64,000 nucleotides of DNA from Brucella tritici (GTDB taxonomy: Bacteria; Pseudomonadota; Alphaproteobacteria; Rhizobiales; Rhizobiaceae). The number at the start of each line of letters is the position of its first letter. Within the stretch, counting starts at the first letter, position 1. The notes below the pieces were generated by a model. That model saw only the letters and a list, made by a program, of their open reading frames with translations, was not told the origin of the DNA and did no database searches. The stretch is from positions 1-64,000 of the forward strand of contig NZ_WBWA01000005.1 of assembly GCF_008932295.1 (NCBI RefSeq), written 5' to 3'. A program made the translations under genes and the position numbers. Below are positions 36,638 through 45,191 of this stretch, one piece after another.

Positions 36638-36643
36638 TACAAA

Positions 36644-36672
36644 AAAGCCGGGCGCAAGACCCGGCTTTGTTT
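36644..36672. terminator. Bidirectional intrinsic terminator
   Basis: AAAGCCGGG (36644-36652) pairs with CCCGGCTTT (36660-36668), flanked by A- and T-runs, between convergent genes. Confidence 0.9.
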
Positions 36673-36690
36673 GTTCAATCGTCGTCCAGC

Positions 36691-37944
36691 TTATGCAGGA
36701 CGGATCAGCACGTGACGCTTCTTGCCCAGCGACAGCTTGATGACGCCCTGATCATTCAACGCAGTCGCATCGATGGTCATACGAGGATCGCTGACAGGTT
36801 CGTCATTGATGCGCACGGCGCCACCTTCGACATGACGGCGGGCTTCGCCATTGGTGCTGCAAAGTTCGGCCAGAACCATCAATGCCAGCACACCGATGCC
36901 GCTGTTCAGCGTCGCCTTGTGAACGCCGACTGTCGGGAGATTTTCCGACAATTCGCCATCCTCAAAGGTCTTGCGAGCCGTTTCTGCGGCTTCCTCGGCT
37001 GCGTCACGACCATGAAGCATAGCCGTTACTTCCGTTGCGAGGATTTTCTTCGCTTCATTGATTTCGACGCCTTCAAGTGCGGCCAGCTTGGCGACTTCGT
37101 CCAGCGGAAGCGTCGTGTAAAGCTTCAGGAACCGCTCGACATCGGCATCTTCCGTGTTGCGCCAGTACTGCCAGAAGTCATAGGCGCTCAGCATATCCGC
37201 GTTCAGCCAGATAGCACCGCCAAGCGACTTGCCCATCTTCTGGCCGGATGCTGTCGTCAGCAGCGGCGAGGTGAGGGCATAAAGCTGGGGGGTTCCCATA
37301 CGGTGACCGAGATCGATACCGTTGATGATGTTGCCCCACTGATCCGAGCCGCCCATCTGAAGACGCAGATCGTAGCGCTTGCTCAGTTCTACGAAATCGT
37401 AGGCCTGCAGGATCATGTAGTTGAATTCGAGGAATGACAGCGACTGCTCACGATCAAGGCGCGTCTTCACCGAATCGAACGAAAGCATGCGGTTGACCGA
37501 GAAATGACGGCCTACATCGCGCAGGAATTCCAGATAGTTGATGTTGCGCAGCCAGTCGGCATTATTGACCATAAGGGCATCGGTCGCACCGTCACCGAAG
37601 GTAAGGTAGTTGGCGAAGACACGCTTGATACCGGCAATGTTTTCGGCAATCGTATCTTCGGTCATCAGCTTGCGGGCTTCGTCCTTGAAGGACGGATCGC
37701 CGACCATGCCGGTGCCGCCGCCCATCAGTGCGACTGGCTTGTGCCCGGTCTGCTGGAGCCAGTGCAGCATCATGATCTGGATCAGGCCGCCTGCATGAAG
37801 GCTAGGAGCCGTAGGATCGAAGCCGATATAGGCCGTCACGGTTTCCTTGGCCAACAATTCGTCGAGGCCACTTTCATCGGAAATCTGATGAATGAAGCCA
37901 CGCTCGGAAAGCGTGCGAAGAAAATCGGATTTGAAACCGGACAT
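36691..37944 (-). CDS. tyrS: Tyrosyl-tRNA synthetase
   Basis: A 417-residue class I synthetase. The HIGH-like motif is in [14 protein letters not shown] near residue 50, the KMSKS-like motif is KMGKSLGG near 232, and [11 protein letters not shown] is the tyrosine-pocket signature. A C-terminal S4 RNA-binding domain follows ([18 protein letters not shown]). Family length is normal. Transcribed towards the AsmA-like gene; no stem-loop leader was recognised upstream. Confidence 0.96.
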   Translation of the reverse strand: MSGFKSDFLRTLSERGFIHQISDESGLDELLAKETVTAYIGFDPTAPSLHAGGLIQIMMLHWLQQTGHKPVALMGGGTGMVGDPSFKDEARKLMTEDTIAENIAGIKRVFANYLTFGDGATDALMVNNADWLRNINYLEFLRDVGRHFSVNRMLSFDSVKTRLDREQSLSFLEFNYMILQAYDFVELSKRYDLRLQMGGSDQWGNIINGIDLGHRMGTPQLYALTSPLLTTASGQKMGKSLGGAIWLNADMLSAYDFWQYWRNTEDADVERFLKLYTTLPLDEVAKLAALEGVEINEAKKILATEVTAMLHGRDAAEEAAETARKTFEDGELSENLPTVGVHKATLNSGIGVLALMVLAELCSTNGEARRHVEGGAVRINDEPVSDPRMTIDATALNDQGVIKLSLGKKRHVLIRPA

Positions 37945-38122
37945 TCCTTTTCCCTGACTGATAAGGCGAAGTTGAAACTGGTCGCAAGCGGCTGCTTACA
38001 TCCCTTTGATAAGTCCGCCTTTAGCACCAATCAACCGCCAATAACAAGGAAACTCCCGAATTGAAGGGTTGCGAACCAGTAATTTGGCTTCAATGATTGG
38101 AAGCAGCCGGCGTTGGTTAGTC

Positions 38123-38455
38123 TCAGTGTTGTGCGGTGTTTGAAAACAGATTGAGCACAATGACACCAGCAATAATCAATCCCATGCCGAACACTGCCGC
38201 GAGGTCAAGCTTCTGGCCGAACACCAGCCAGCCGATCAGGGCCACGAGCGTGACACCGATCCCCGACCAGACCGCATAGGCAATACCGACGGGGATGCTC
38301 TTCAAGGTCATGGAGAGAAAGTAAAAGGCCAGACCGTAAGCGACGACAACGATCAGGGACGGCCCCAATCGTGTGAAACCATCTGATGCCTTGAGGCTGA
38401 GCGTTCCGATGACCTCGGACACGATGGCAATAGCGAGGATAGCATAAACCGGCAT
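38123..38455 (-). CDS. Small multidrug resistance transporter (EmrE/QacE type)
   Basis: A 110-residue, four-helix transporter that exchanges toxic cations for protons. The essential membrane glutamate is E14 in [10 protein letters not shown], and YAVWSGIG in helix three is the pattern of the drug-exporting (Qac) subgroup rather than of guanidinium exporters. Works as a dimer in the inner membrane. Single gene; the intergenic DNA upstream holds the terminator of the hydrolase gene. Confidence 0.9.
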   Translation of the reverse strand: MPVYAILAIAIVSEVIGTLSLKASDGFTRLGPSLIVVVAYGLAFYFLSMTLKSIPVGIAYAVWSGIGVTLVALIGWLVFGQKLDLAAVFGMGLIIAGVIVLNLFSNTAQH

Positions 38456-38516
38456 GTCACGCTCATGAGATAGATTGGAGAAAACGAATCACTGGATTGC
38501 GATGGTAGCATCGCAT

Positions 38517-38544
38517 GAAAAATCCGGCGGGAGACCCGCCGGAT
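38517..38544 (-). terminator. Intrinsic terminator (minus strand)
   Basis: ATCCGGCGGG (minus 38544-38535) pairs with CCCGCCGGAT (38531-38522), and on the minus strand TTTTCATGC follows. It terminates transcripts coming from the hydrolase gene, from which it is now separated by an inserted element. Confidence 0.85.
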
Positions 38545-38590
38545 GAGACGCTGCAAATCTGGAAAACGACTTGCGAAATTCTTGTAAAGC

Positions 38591-38860
38591 TTAGGGTCAG
38601 GACCTATTAACTTGGTGAAAATGGTGTGAGGCCATCCATTCGGATACGAGGAGAAAAGGCGAAGGAAATGTGGTTCATTTCCGAGCTTTTTCGACAAAGT
38701 AGCCGGGTGGATGGACCAAATCCTCTGGACACCGAAATGACTGGCGATCTGCTGCGTCAAGCCGCTTGACCGGGGAAACCACCCCGTTCTTCGCGTCTCT
38801 CCTAGCAGCCCTTGTCATTTCAGGTGCCATTTCCATCAAATTAATAAGTCCTGACCCTAA
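38591..38860. mobile_element. 270-bp MITE-like element with terminal inverted repeats
   Basis: Ends at 38591-38610 (TTAGGGTCAGGACCTATTAA) and 38841-38860 are inverted copies with one mismatch. Removing the segment between duplicated TA bases restores TTAA. A TA target duplication and 20-bp ends suit a small non-autonomous element mobilised by an IS630- or IS5-group transposase, though the parent is unknown. The interior has no intact transposase frame. The right end supplies the G of the hydrolase TAG stop codon. Confidence 0.75.
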
Positions 38861-39531
38861 CGCAGGCGCTTCGGACGCGCTTCAACCAGTTCGCCAGCCA
38901 GACGGCGATCAAGATATTCGGCACAATCCTCAATGAGTTCGTCGCCCTGTCCGGCGAAGAAGTGGTTCGCACCGGGGATCGTGGTCTGGGTGATTGTGAT
39001 ACCCTTCTGGGTCTTCAGCTTGTCCACCAGAGCCTGCACGTCCTTCGGCGGTGCAACCTTGTCCTGATCGCCATGGATGATGAGACCGGACGAAGGGCAG
39101 GGTGCCAGGAAGGAGAAATCGTAGGTGTTCGGCTGCGGCGCAACGGAAATAAAGCCTTCGATTTCCGGGCGACGCATCAGCAACTGCATCCCGATCCATG
39201 AACCGAACGAATAGCCGGCGACCCAGCATGTCTTGGAGTCAGGGTGAAGCGCCTGCACCCAGTCGAGTGCACTTGCAGCATCCGACAATTCACCTGCGCC
39301 ATGGTCGAATTCACCCTGGCTGCGGCCTATGCCGCGGAAATTGAAGCGCAGCGTGGTGAAGCCGCGCTGCTGGAACATGTAGAAAAGATCGTAAACGATC
39401 TTGTTGTTCATCGTTCCGCCGAACTGCGGATGCGGATGAAGGATAAGCGCGATCGGAGCATTCTTTTCTTTGGAAGGCTGATAGCGACCTTCGAGGCGTC
39501 CGGCAGGACCGTTGAAAATAACTTCTGGCAT
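38857..39531 (-). CDS. Alpha/beta hydrolase (COG2945-like)
   Basis: A 224-residue serine hydrolase. The nucleophile is in AGYSFGSW, the oxyanion region is LILHPHPQFGGTMNN, and the catalytic acid and histidine are in IHGDQDKVAP and IPGANHFFAGQGDE. Substrate unknown; the COG2945 group is annotated as predicted hydrolases of short acyl or peptide substrates. The stop codon was changed from an inferred TAA to TAG by an inserted element, without altering the protein. Confidence 0.88.
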   Translation of the reverse strand: MPEVIFNGPAGRLEGRYQPSKEKNAPIALILHPHPQFGGTMNNKIVYDLFYMFQQRGFTTLRFNFRGIGRSQGEFDHGAGELSDAASALDWVQALHPDSKTCWVAGYSFGSWIGMQLLMRRPEIEGFISVAPQPNTYDFSFLAPCPSSGLIIHGDQDKVAPPKDVQALVDKLKTQKGITITQTTIPGANHFFAGQGDELIEDCAEYLDRRLAGELVEARPKRLR

Positions 39532-39625
39532 GTGTACTCCGCTCGTAACGGGAAGACCGGACTGGGGCGACGAAACTTGACGTTGTTGGACGCCGCTTCT
39601 AGAACCGGTTTGAAATTTCGACAGA

Positions 39626-39642
39626 CTGAAAGCGAGTTTCAG
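39626..39642 (+). promoter_or_regulatory. Candidate RirA (IRO-box) operator before the first suf gene
   Basis: CTGAAA-GCGAG-TTTCAG: perfect six-bp arms, and it contains the TGA-N9-TCA pattern described for RirA iron-responsive boxes in rhizobia and relatives. It lies about 85 bp before the GTG start of the cysteine desulfurase. Confidence 0.6.
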
Positions 39643-39664
39643 TTCCTATGGGGGCTTAATAGGC

Positions 39665-39690
39665 TTTTCTTGATTGAAAATTCAAGAAAA
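39665..39690 (+). promoter_or_regulatory. Second palindrome before the first suf gene
   Basis: TTTTCTTGA (39665-39673) and TCAAGAAAA (39682-39690), perfect nine-bp arms and 8-base spacer. It lies between the IRO-like box and the gene start; a second regulator site or an mRNA leader hairpin. Confidence 0.5.
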
Positions 39691-39726
39691 TTGCGCTTCC
39701 AAAGTTTTGTTTAGGAGATAGGTACG

Positions 39727-40887
39727 GTGAACGGGAGCGGCAAGAGGCTCTATCTGGATTATAATGCCAGTGCTCCGTTGCTTGATGAGGCGCGGGATGC
39801 AGTCATCAATGCTCTCGGGATTACTGGCAATCCGTCCTCCGTGCATCGTGAAGGCCGCGCTGCACGTGCTCTCGTTGAAGCGGCACGCCGCAGCGTTGCA
39901 GCGCTCGTCAATGCCAGGCCAGACCATGTTTTCTTTACATCTGGAGCAACGGAAGCCGCATCGACGCTGCTGACACCCAATTACATGATGGGGCGTTCAC
40001 CGGTCCGCTTGTCGCATCTCTATGTGAGTGACACGGAACACCCTTGCATGCTGTCCGGGGGGCAGTTTGCGGCGCAAGATATCAGCGTTCTACCGGTTGA
40101 TGGAAATGGCATTATACAACTCGATGCCCTGAAAACAGCTCTCGCCAGTCACGACAAAAATCAGGGTTTGCCGCTTGTCGCGATCCAGGCTGCCAACAAT
40201 GAAACCGGCATCATTCAGCCGATTGCGGAAATTGCCGCTATCGTGAAGGCCGCTGGCGGCATTTATATTGTTGATGCGGTCCAGGCGGCGGGACGCATTA
40301 AATTAGATATTTCAGATAATTGTGGCGACTACCTCATCATCTCCTCACACAAGATTGGTGGTCCGAAAGGCGTCGGTGCAATTATCGCCATTTCCGATCT
40401 CATGATGCCGCGCGCGCTTGTTCGCGGGGGAGGTCAGGAAAAGGGGCATAGAGCAGGAACGGAAGCTCTGCCGCTTATCGCGGGTTTCGGTGCTGCGGCT
40501 GATATTGCAAAGGCGCGACTGGACGATGATGGCTGGTCCCCGGCGATGCGGGACAAGTTGGAAGCCGGACTTGAAGCCATAGCCCCGGATGCGGTGATAT
40601 ACGGAAAGTCGGTTGGCAGATTGCCCAATACGACGTTCTTTTCCCTTGAGGAGCAGAAGGCGGAAACCGTGCAGATCGCCTTTGATCTCGGCGGAATTGC
40701 GCTTTCGGCAGGGTCGGCTTGCTCATCTGGAAAAGTCGGCCCCAGCCATGTGCTGTCGGCCATGGGACATGGGGACAGTCTCGGAGCGATCCGCGTGTCG
40801 CTTGAGCCAACAGCAACGCCCGATCAAGTCGATGCGTTTCTCGACGTGTTCCGCAAGATTATCGAGCGCCGCGTCAGGAAGGCATGA
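39727..40887 (+). CDS. Cysteine desulfurase, IscS/NifS-like (suf-locus S2)
   Basis: A 386-residue class V PLP enzyme that takes sulfur from cysteine. N-terminus YLDYNASAPLLDEARDAV; NNETGIIQPIAEI; the PLP lysine in ISSHKIGGPKGVG near 208; and the sulfur-carrying cysteine in SAGSACSSGKVGPS near 331. The SSGK-type loop places it in group I (IscS/NifS), distinct from the SufS gene at 45192. The GTG start has an AGGAGA site upstream. In rhizobia such a gene (sufS2) heads the suf operon; here a small minus-strand gene separates it from sufB. Confidence 0.9.
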   Translation: MNGSGKRLYLDYNASAPLLDEARDAVINALGITGNPSSVHREGRAARALVEAARRSVAALVNARPDHVFFTSGATEAASTLLTPNYMMGRSPVRLSHLYVSDTEHPCMLSGGQFAAQDISVLPVDGNGIIQLDALKTALASHDKNQGLPLVAIQAANNETGIIQPIAEIAAIVKAAGGIYIVDAVQAAGRIKLDISDNCGDYLIISSHKIGGPKGVGAIIAISDLMMPRALVRGGGQEKGHRAGTEALPLIAGFGAAADIAKARLDDDGWSPAMRDKLEAGLEAIAPDAVIYGKSVGRLPNTTFFSLEEQKAETVQIAFDLGGIALSAGSACSSGKVGPSHVLSAMGHGDSLGAIRVSLEPTATPDQVDAFLDVFRKIIERRVRKA

Positions 40888-40894
40888 TTGCAAC

Positions 40895-41128
40895 TTAAAA
40901 ATCGAGGCCGAGTTTCTTCTTCGCAGCGGCGATATAGCCTTCGTAGCGGGTTTTGAACTCTTCCCGCTTGGCAATATCATCTGCGATGTCGTCGGAAGCA
41001 CTGGCGTTTGAAATATTGAACTTGTCGTGGGCGTCCTGAAAAAATTTCAGTTGCTCGATGGTGCGGCCCTCGTCATTCACCTGCTGTTCGAGAAATTTCA
41101 CATAGTCCTGCAGATTTTGAGTGCTCAT
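40895..41128 (-). CDS. Small conserved-looking helical protein, unknown
   Basis: A 77-residue charged, helical protein (MSTQNLQDYVKFLEQQVNDEGRT to AAAKKKLGLDF) with heptad-like spacing in its first 35 residues, suggesting a short coiled coil. I do not recognise the family. It lies on the opposite strand between two suf genes. The start is ATG 41126-41128; one further ATG precedes it by a codon. Confidence 0.65.
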   Translation of the reverse strand: MSTQNLQDYVKFLEQQVNDEGRTIEQLKFFQDAHDKFNISNASASDDIADDIAKREEFKTRYEGYIAAAKKKLGLDF

Positions 41129-41470
41129 CATGGTCTCCCTTTCCTTTCGCTATCTATGTTCCTACATGCGCAGGGCAAGGGCAGGCATGATTCTGATCGA
41201 CTGTTCGGTAATTCCAATTCTTTGAAGGAAATCAAGGCATCAAAGCCGGGACGTATCGACTGCAATCGCTGTTTCATAGGACTGTTTCATTAAGTTGATC
41301 GTTTTAATCGGCATTTTTAGGGGCAAATTTGAACCCGGTGCTTGAAATTCAGTTTAGAGAGGTTTTAAAGAAGGGCCACGCACACTATATTGAGGCGGTA
41401 TTGTTCAAGACATATCACCTTGACGTTTGCAACTGTCGGGCCTTGACCCCGACGAGGATGGAGAACGCCA
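41129..41470 (+). promoter_or_regulatory. sufB upstream region
   Basis: A 342-bp gap that must hold the promoter of the sufBCDS-T run (plus) and that of the small minus-strand gene. It contains the ICE-like site at 41353-41369 and a TATATT -10 candidate at 41386-41391. The -35 element would overlap the ICE-like box. Nothing else was recognised. Confidence 0.5.
41353..41369 (+). promoter_or_regulatory. Candidate Irr (ICE-box) operator upstream of sufB
   Basis: TTTAGAG-AGG-TTTTAAA matches the Irr consensus TTTAGAA-N3-TTCTAAA at 12 of 14 positions. It lies about 100 bp before sufB and covers the -35 position for the TATATT candidate, which would suit repression. Confidence 0.5.
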
Positions 41471-42994
41471 ATGCCTGCAGTGCAGGAGACCATTGATCAG
41501 GTCCGCGGCCTTGACGTGGACCAGTACAAGTACGGCTTCGAGACGACGATCGAAGCCGAGAAGGCTCCCAAGGGCCTGAACGAAGATATCATTCGCTTCA
41601 TTTCCGCCAAGAAGAACGAGCCGGAATGGATGCTGGAATGGCGTCTGAAAGCCTATGAACGCTGGCTCACCATGGAAGAGCCGACATGGGCGCGCGTCGA
41701 CTACCCCAAGATCGATTTCCAGGACGCATATTATTATGCGGCGCCGAAAAACCAGTCCGGCCCGAAATCGCTTGATGAAGTCGATCCGGAGCTGCTGAAG
41801 ACCTACGAAAAGCTTGGTATTCCGTTGCGCGAGCAGGAAATCCTTGCTGGCGTCCGCAAGCAGGGTGAGCCGAGCGAAATCGATGGCAATCCTTCCGACA
41901 ATGTCTATGCGTCCGGCCGCGTTGCCGTTGATGCCGTGTTCGACAGTGTGTCGGTGGTTACGACCTTCAAGGACGAACTTGCCAAAGCTGGCGTGATCTT
42001 CTGTTCGATTTCGGAAGCGATCCGCGAACATCCTGAACTGGTGCAGAAGTATCTGGCTTCTGTGGTCCCCGTGTCGGACAACTATTACGCGACGTTGAAT
42101 TCGGCTGTGTTCACGGACGGTTCGTTTGTCTACGTTCCGAAGGGCGTTCGTTGCCCGATGGAGCTTTCGACCTATTTCCGCATCAACGAAAAGAACACCG
42201 GCCAGTTCGAACGTACGCTCATCATCGCTGATGAAGGTGCGTATGTTTCCTATCTGGAAGGTTGCACCGCACCACAGCGCGATGAAAATCAGCTGCACGC
42301 GGCTGTCGTTGAGCTGATTGCGCTCGAAAACGCCGAAATCAAATATTCGACGGTCCAGAACTGGTTCCCCGGTGACAAGGACGGCAAGGGCGGCATCTAC
42401 AACTTCGTTACGAAGCGTGGCGATTGCCGTGGCGATAATTCCAAGATTTCGTGGACGCAGGTTGAAACTGGCTCTGCGATCACCTGGAAATATCCGTCCT
42501 GCATTCTGCGTGGCGACAATTCGCGCGGCGAGTTCTATTCGATCGCTGTTTCGAACGGTCATCAGCAGATCGACTCGGGCACCAAGATGCTGCACCTCGG
42601 CAAGAACACGTCGAGCCGCATCATTTCCAAGGGTATCTCGGCCGGCAAGTCGAACAACACCTATCGCGGACAGGTTTCTGCCCATCGCAAGGCCGAAAAT
42701 GCCCGTAACTTTACCCAGTGCGATTCGCTTCTGATCGGCAACGATTGCGGCGCGCATACGGTGCCGTATATCGAGGCAAAGAACGCTACGGCGCAGTTCG
42801 AGCACGAGGCAACCACCTCCAAGATTTCCGAAGACCAGCTGTTCTACGTGATGCAGCGCGGCATTCCGGAAGAGGAGGCAATCGCTCTCATCGTCAATGG
42901 CTTCGTGAAGGAAGTCATTCAGGAACTGCCGATGGAGTTCGCCGTCGAAGCTCAGAAGCTTATCGGCATCTCGCTTGAGGGCAGCGTCGGTTAA
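41471..42994 (+). CDS. sufB: Fe-S cluster assembly scaffold SufB
   Basis: A 507-residue scaffold subunit of the SufBCD complex on which Fe-S clusters are built. N-terminal region with [16 protein letters not shown]; then the beta-helix core ([62 protein letters not shown]). The C-terminus has the family cluster [18 protein letters not shown]. Start ATG with a GGAG site. First gene of the contiguous sufBCDST run. Confidence 0.97.
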   Translation: MPAVQETIDQVRGLDVDQYKYGFETTIEAEKAPKGLNEDIIRFISAKKNEPEWMLEWRLKAYERWLTMEEPTWARVDYPKIDFQDAYYYAAPKNQSGPKSLDEVDPELLKTYEKLGIPLREQEILAGVRKQGEPSEIDGNPSDNVYASGRVAVDAVFDSVSVVTTFKDELAKAGVIFCSISEAIREHPELVQKYLASVVPVSDNYYATLNSAVFTDGSFVYVPKGVRCPMELSTYFRINEKNTGQFERTLIIADEGAYVSYLEGCTAPQRDENQLHAAVVELIALENAEIKYSTVQNWFPGDKDGKGGIYNFVTKRGDCRGDNSKISWTQVETGSAITWKYPSCILRGDNSRGEFYSIAVSNGHQQIDSGTKMLHLGKNTSSRIISKGISAGKSNNTYRGQVSAHRKAENARNFTQCDSLLIGNDCGAHTVPYIEAKNATAQFEHEATTSKISEDQLFYVMQRGIPEEEAIALIVNGFVKEVIQELPMEFAVEAQKLIGISLEGSVG

Positions 42995-43062
42995 CCGATC
43001 GCCTCTTTCCCAGTGATTTTTCTGGCCAGCCTTTTCCTGGCATTAGAACAAGGTTTACATTC

Positions 43063-43818
43063 ATGCTTGAGATCAAGAACCTCCATGCAAAAATCGCCGA
43101 CACGGATACCGAGATCATCCGCGGCCTGAACCTCACCGTGAACAAGGGTGAAGTTGCTGCGATCATGGGTCCGAACGGTTCGGGCAAGTCCACGCTTTCC
43201 TACATCCTCGCCGGTCGCGAAGATTATGAAGTGACGGAAGGCGACATTCTTTATAATGGTGAGTCGATCCTCGAGCTCGACCCGGCTGAACGCGCCGCCA
43301 AGGGCATCTTCCTCGCATTCCAGTATCCGATGGAAATTCCGGGCGTTGCCACGATGGAATTCCTGAAGGTTGCGATGAACAGCCAGCGCAAGGCGCGCGG
43401 CGAGCCGGAACTAAAAATCCCGGAATTCATCAAGCGCGTAAAGGACGCTGCCGGCAAGCTTAGCATCGACATGGATATGCTGAAGCGTCCGCTCAATGTC
43501 GGTTTTTCGGGCGGCGAGAAGAAGCGTGCTGAAATTCTTCAGATGCAGCTTCTGGAGCCGAGCCTCTGCGTTCTCGACGAAACCGACTCCGGCCTCGACA
43601 TCGACGCGCTGAAGATCGTTTCGGAAGGCGTAAACGCGCTGCGTTCTCCGGACCGTGCCGTGATCGTCATCACGCACTATCAGCGTCTGCTGGAATACAT
43701 CGTTCCCGATAGCGTGCACGTGCTTTACAAAGGCCAGGTCATCAAGTCTGGCGACAAGAGCCTCGCACTGCATCTGGAAGAAAACGGTTATGCCGAAGTA
43801 ATCGGCGAAGCAGCCTGA
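43063..43818 (+). CDS. sufC: Fe-S assembly ATPase SufC
   Basis: A 251-residue ABC-type ATPase of the SufBCD complex. Walker A GPNGSGKST near 36-44, signature FSGGEKKRAEI near 147, Walker B LCVLDETDSGLDID near 167, and the H-loop VIVITHYQRLL. SufC drives conformational change of SufB-SufD rather than transport. 68 bp after sufB, 13 bp before sufD. Confidence 0.97.
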   Translation: MLEIKNLHAKIADTDTEIIRGLNLTVNKGEVAAIMGPNGSGKSTLSYILAGREDYEVTEGDILYNGESILELDPAERAAKGIFLAFQYPMEIPGVATMEFLKVAMNSQRKARGEPELKIPEFIKRVKDAAGKLSIDMDMLKRPLNVGFSGGEKKRAEILQMQLLEPSLCVLDETDSGLDIDALKIVSEGVNALRSPDRAVIVITHYQRLLEYIVPDSVHVLYKGQVIKSGDKSLALHLEENGYAEVIGEAA

Positions 43819-43831
43819 GGAGGGATGGATC

Positions 43832-45109
43832 ATGAATATCCAGACCGCCCCGGCTGCCAAGCCGCGAACGCCGGCTGAAAGCGCGCTGATCGACAGTTTT
43901 GCCGACCGCATGGGCGACCTGCCGGGCAATGGCGATGTTGTCGTTGCACGTGATGCGGCGCTCGAAACACTCAAGGAGAACGGCATTCCGTCCCGCCGCG
44001 TCGAAAGCTGGCATTACACGGATTTCCGCACGCTTCTGAAGGGTGTGGCTCCATTCGACACTGCAGCCGGAACGCAGGCGTTGCCTGCGCTCATCGCCGG
44101 TTCGTTTGTCGCTGCCGTAAGCAATGGCGTGGCTCTCGCCGCGAAAACGCCTGAAGGCGTGTCGCTGACGCCTGTTCGCGAGGCATTGGCTGACGGTTCA
44201 CTCGTCACTCAGCTTCGGTCGCGCGGCTTCGACGATACGATCGGCCAGATCAACGCTGCCTATGTCAGCGATGGCTGGATGGTTTCAATAGCCGATGGCA
44301 CCGAACTGGAAGCGCCATTGGAGCTTCAGAATATCCAGAAGGCCGGACAGGGACACACGCGTTTTCCTGTTCGCATCGGTGCGAACGTCAAGGGCACCAT
44401 CGTGGAGCGCCAGAACGGTGGCGAGGGCGATGCCTTTTCCACCTCTGTCAACCACGTGACCGTTGGCGACGGTGCTGAAATCCTCTGGATTATCCTGCGT
44501 GATTTCGGTCAGGCAACGCAGCTTTCGCAGTTCAATGCGACGATTGGCAAGGGCTCCAAGCTTACGCTCTATATCGTCAATGCGGGCGGCAAGCTGGTTC
44601 GTCAGGAAGTGCACGTCAATGTGACGGGTGAGGACTCTGACTTCGAGCTTCGTGGTCTCAATCTTCTGGCCGACGACACGCACACCGATATCACCATGAC
44701 GGTTGGCCATCTGGTGGAAAATACGCGTTCCACCCAGATCATTCGCAACGTGGTCAAGGACCGTGCGCGTGGCGTTTTCCAGGGCATGATCCGCGTTGCA
44801 CAGATCGCCCAGAAGACCGACGCCCGCATGGCCTGCAACACGCTGCTGCTTTCGGATGATGGTGAGTTCGATGCCAAGCCCGAACTCGAAATCTTTGCCG
44901 ATGACGTGGCCTGCGGTCACGGTGCAACGGTTGCCGAATTGTCGAGGGACTATCTGTTTTATCTGATGGCCCGCGGCATTCCGGAAAACGAGGCACGTGG
45001 CCTGCTGATCAAGGCATTCATCGCCGAGATTATCGAAGAGCTGGAAGACGAAACGCTGGTTGAGGCACTGGAAGAAGTGCTGTCCAACTGGCTCGCTATA
45101 CATGCCTGA
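43832..45109 (+). CDS. sufD: Fe-S cluster assembly protein SufD
   Basis: A 425-residue SufB paralogue. N-terminal LKENGIPSRRVESWHYTDFR; beta-helix core with RIGANVKGTIVERQ and VFQGMIRVAQIAQKTDARM; C-terminal ADDVACGHGATVAELSRDYL and MARGIPENEARGLLIKAFI. It pairs with SufB and SufC, and helps iron entry. Good AGGAGG-like site before ATG 43832. Confidence 0.96.
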   Translation: MNIQTAPAAKPRTPAESALIDSFADRMGDLPGNGDVVVARDAALETLKENGIPSRRVESWHYTDFRTLLKGVAPFDTAAGTQALPALIAGSFVAAVSNGVALAAKTPEGVSLTPVREALADGSLVTQLRSRGFDDTIGQINAAYVSDGWMVSIADGTELEAPLELQNIQKAGQGHTRFPVRIGANVKGTIVERQNGGEGDAFSTSVNHVTVGDGAEILWIILRDFGQATQLSQFNATIGKGSKLTLYIVNAGGKLVRQEVHVNVTGEDSDFELRGLNLLADDTHTDITMTVGHLVENTRSTQIIRNVVKDRARGVFQGMIRVAQIAQKTDARMACNTLLLSDDGEFDAKPELEIFADDVACGHGATVAELSRDYLFYLMARGIPENEARGLLIKAFIAEIIEELEDETLVEALEEVLSNWLAIHA

Positions 45110-45191
45110 CTGAGTCGGGCCTGATTGACTAAGGTGGAGTGTGCAGGTGCACGCTCTGCCTTTTCCTGCCGAAACGGCAAGAGGAACGATC

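Noticed and set aside
38353-38760. 135-codon minus frame through the SMR start and the MITE-like element
   Set aside because: It joins an inserted element to another gene out of frame; the element has no intact transposase.
41405-42805. 466-codon open frame opposite sufB
   Set aside because: Shadow of sufB codon bias; no start signal or recognisable domain.
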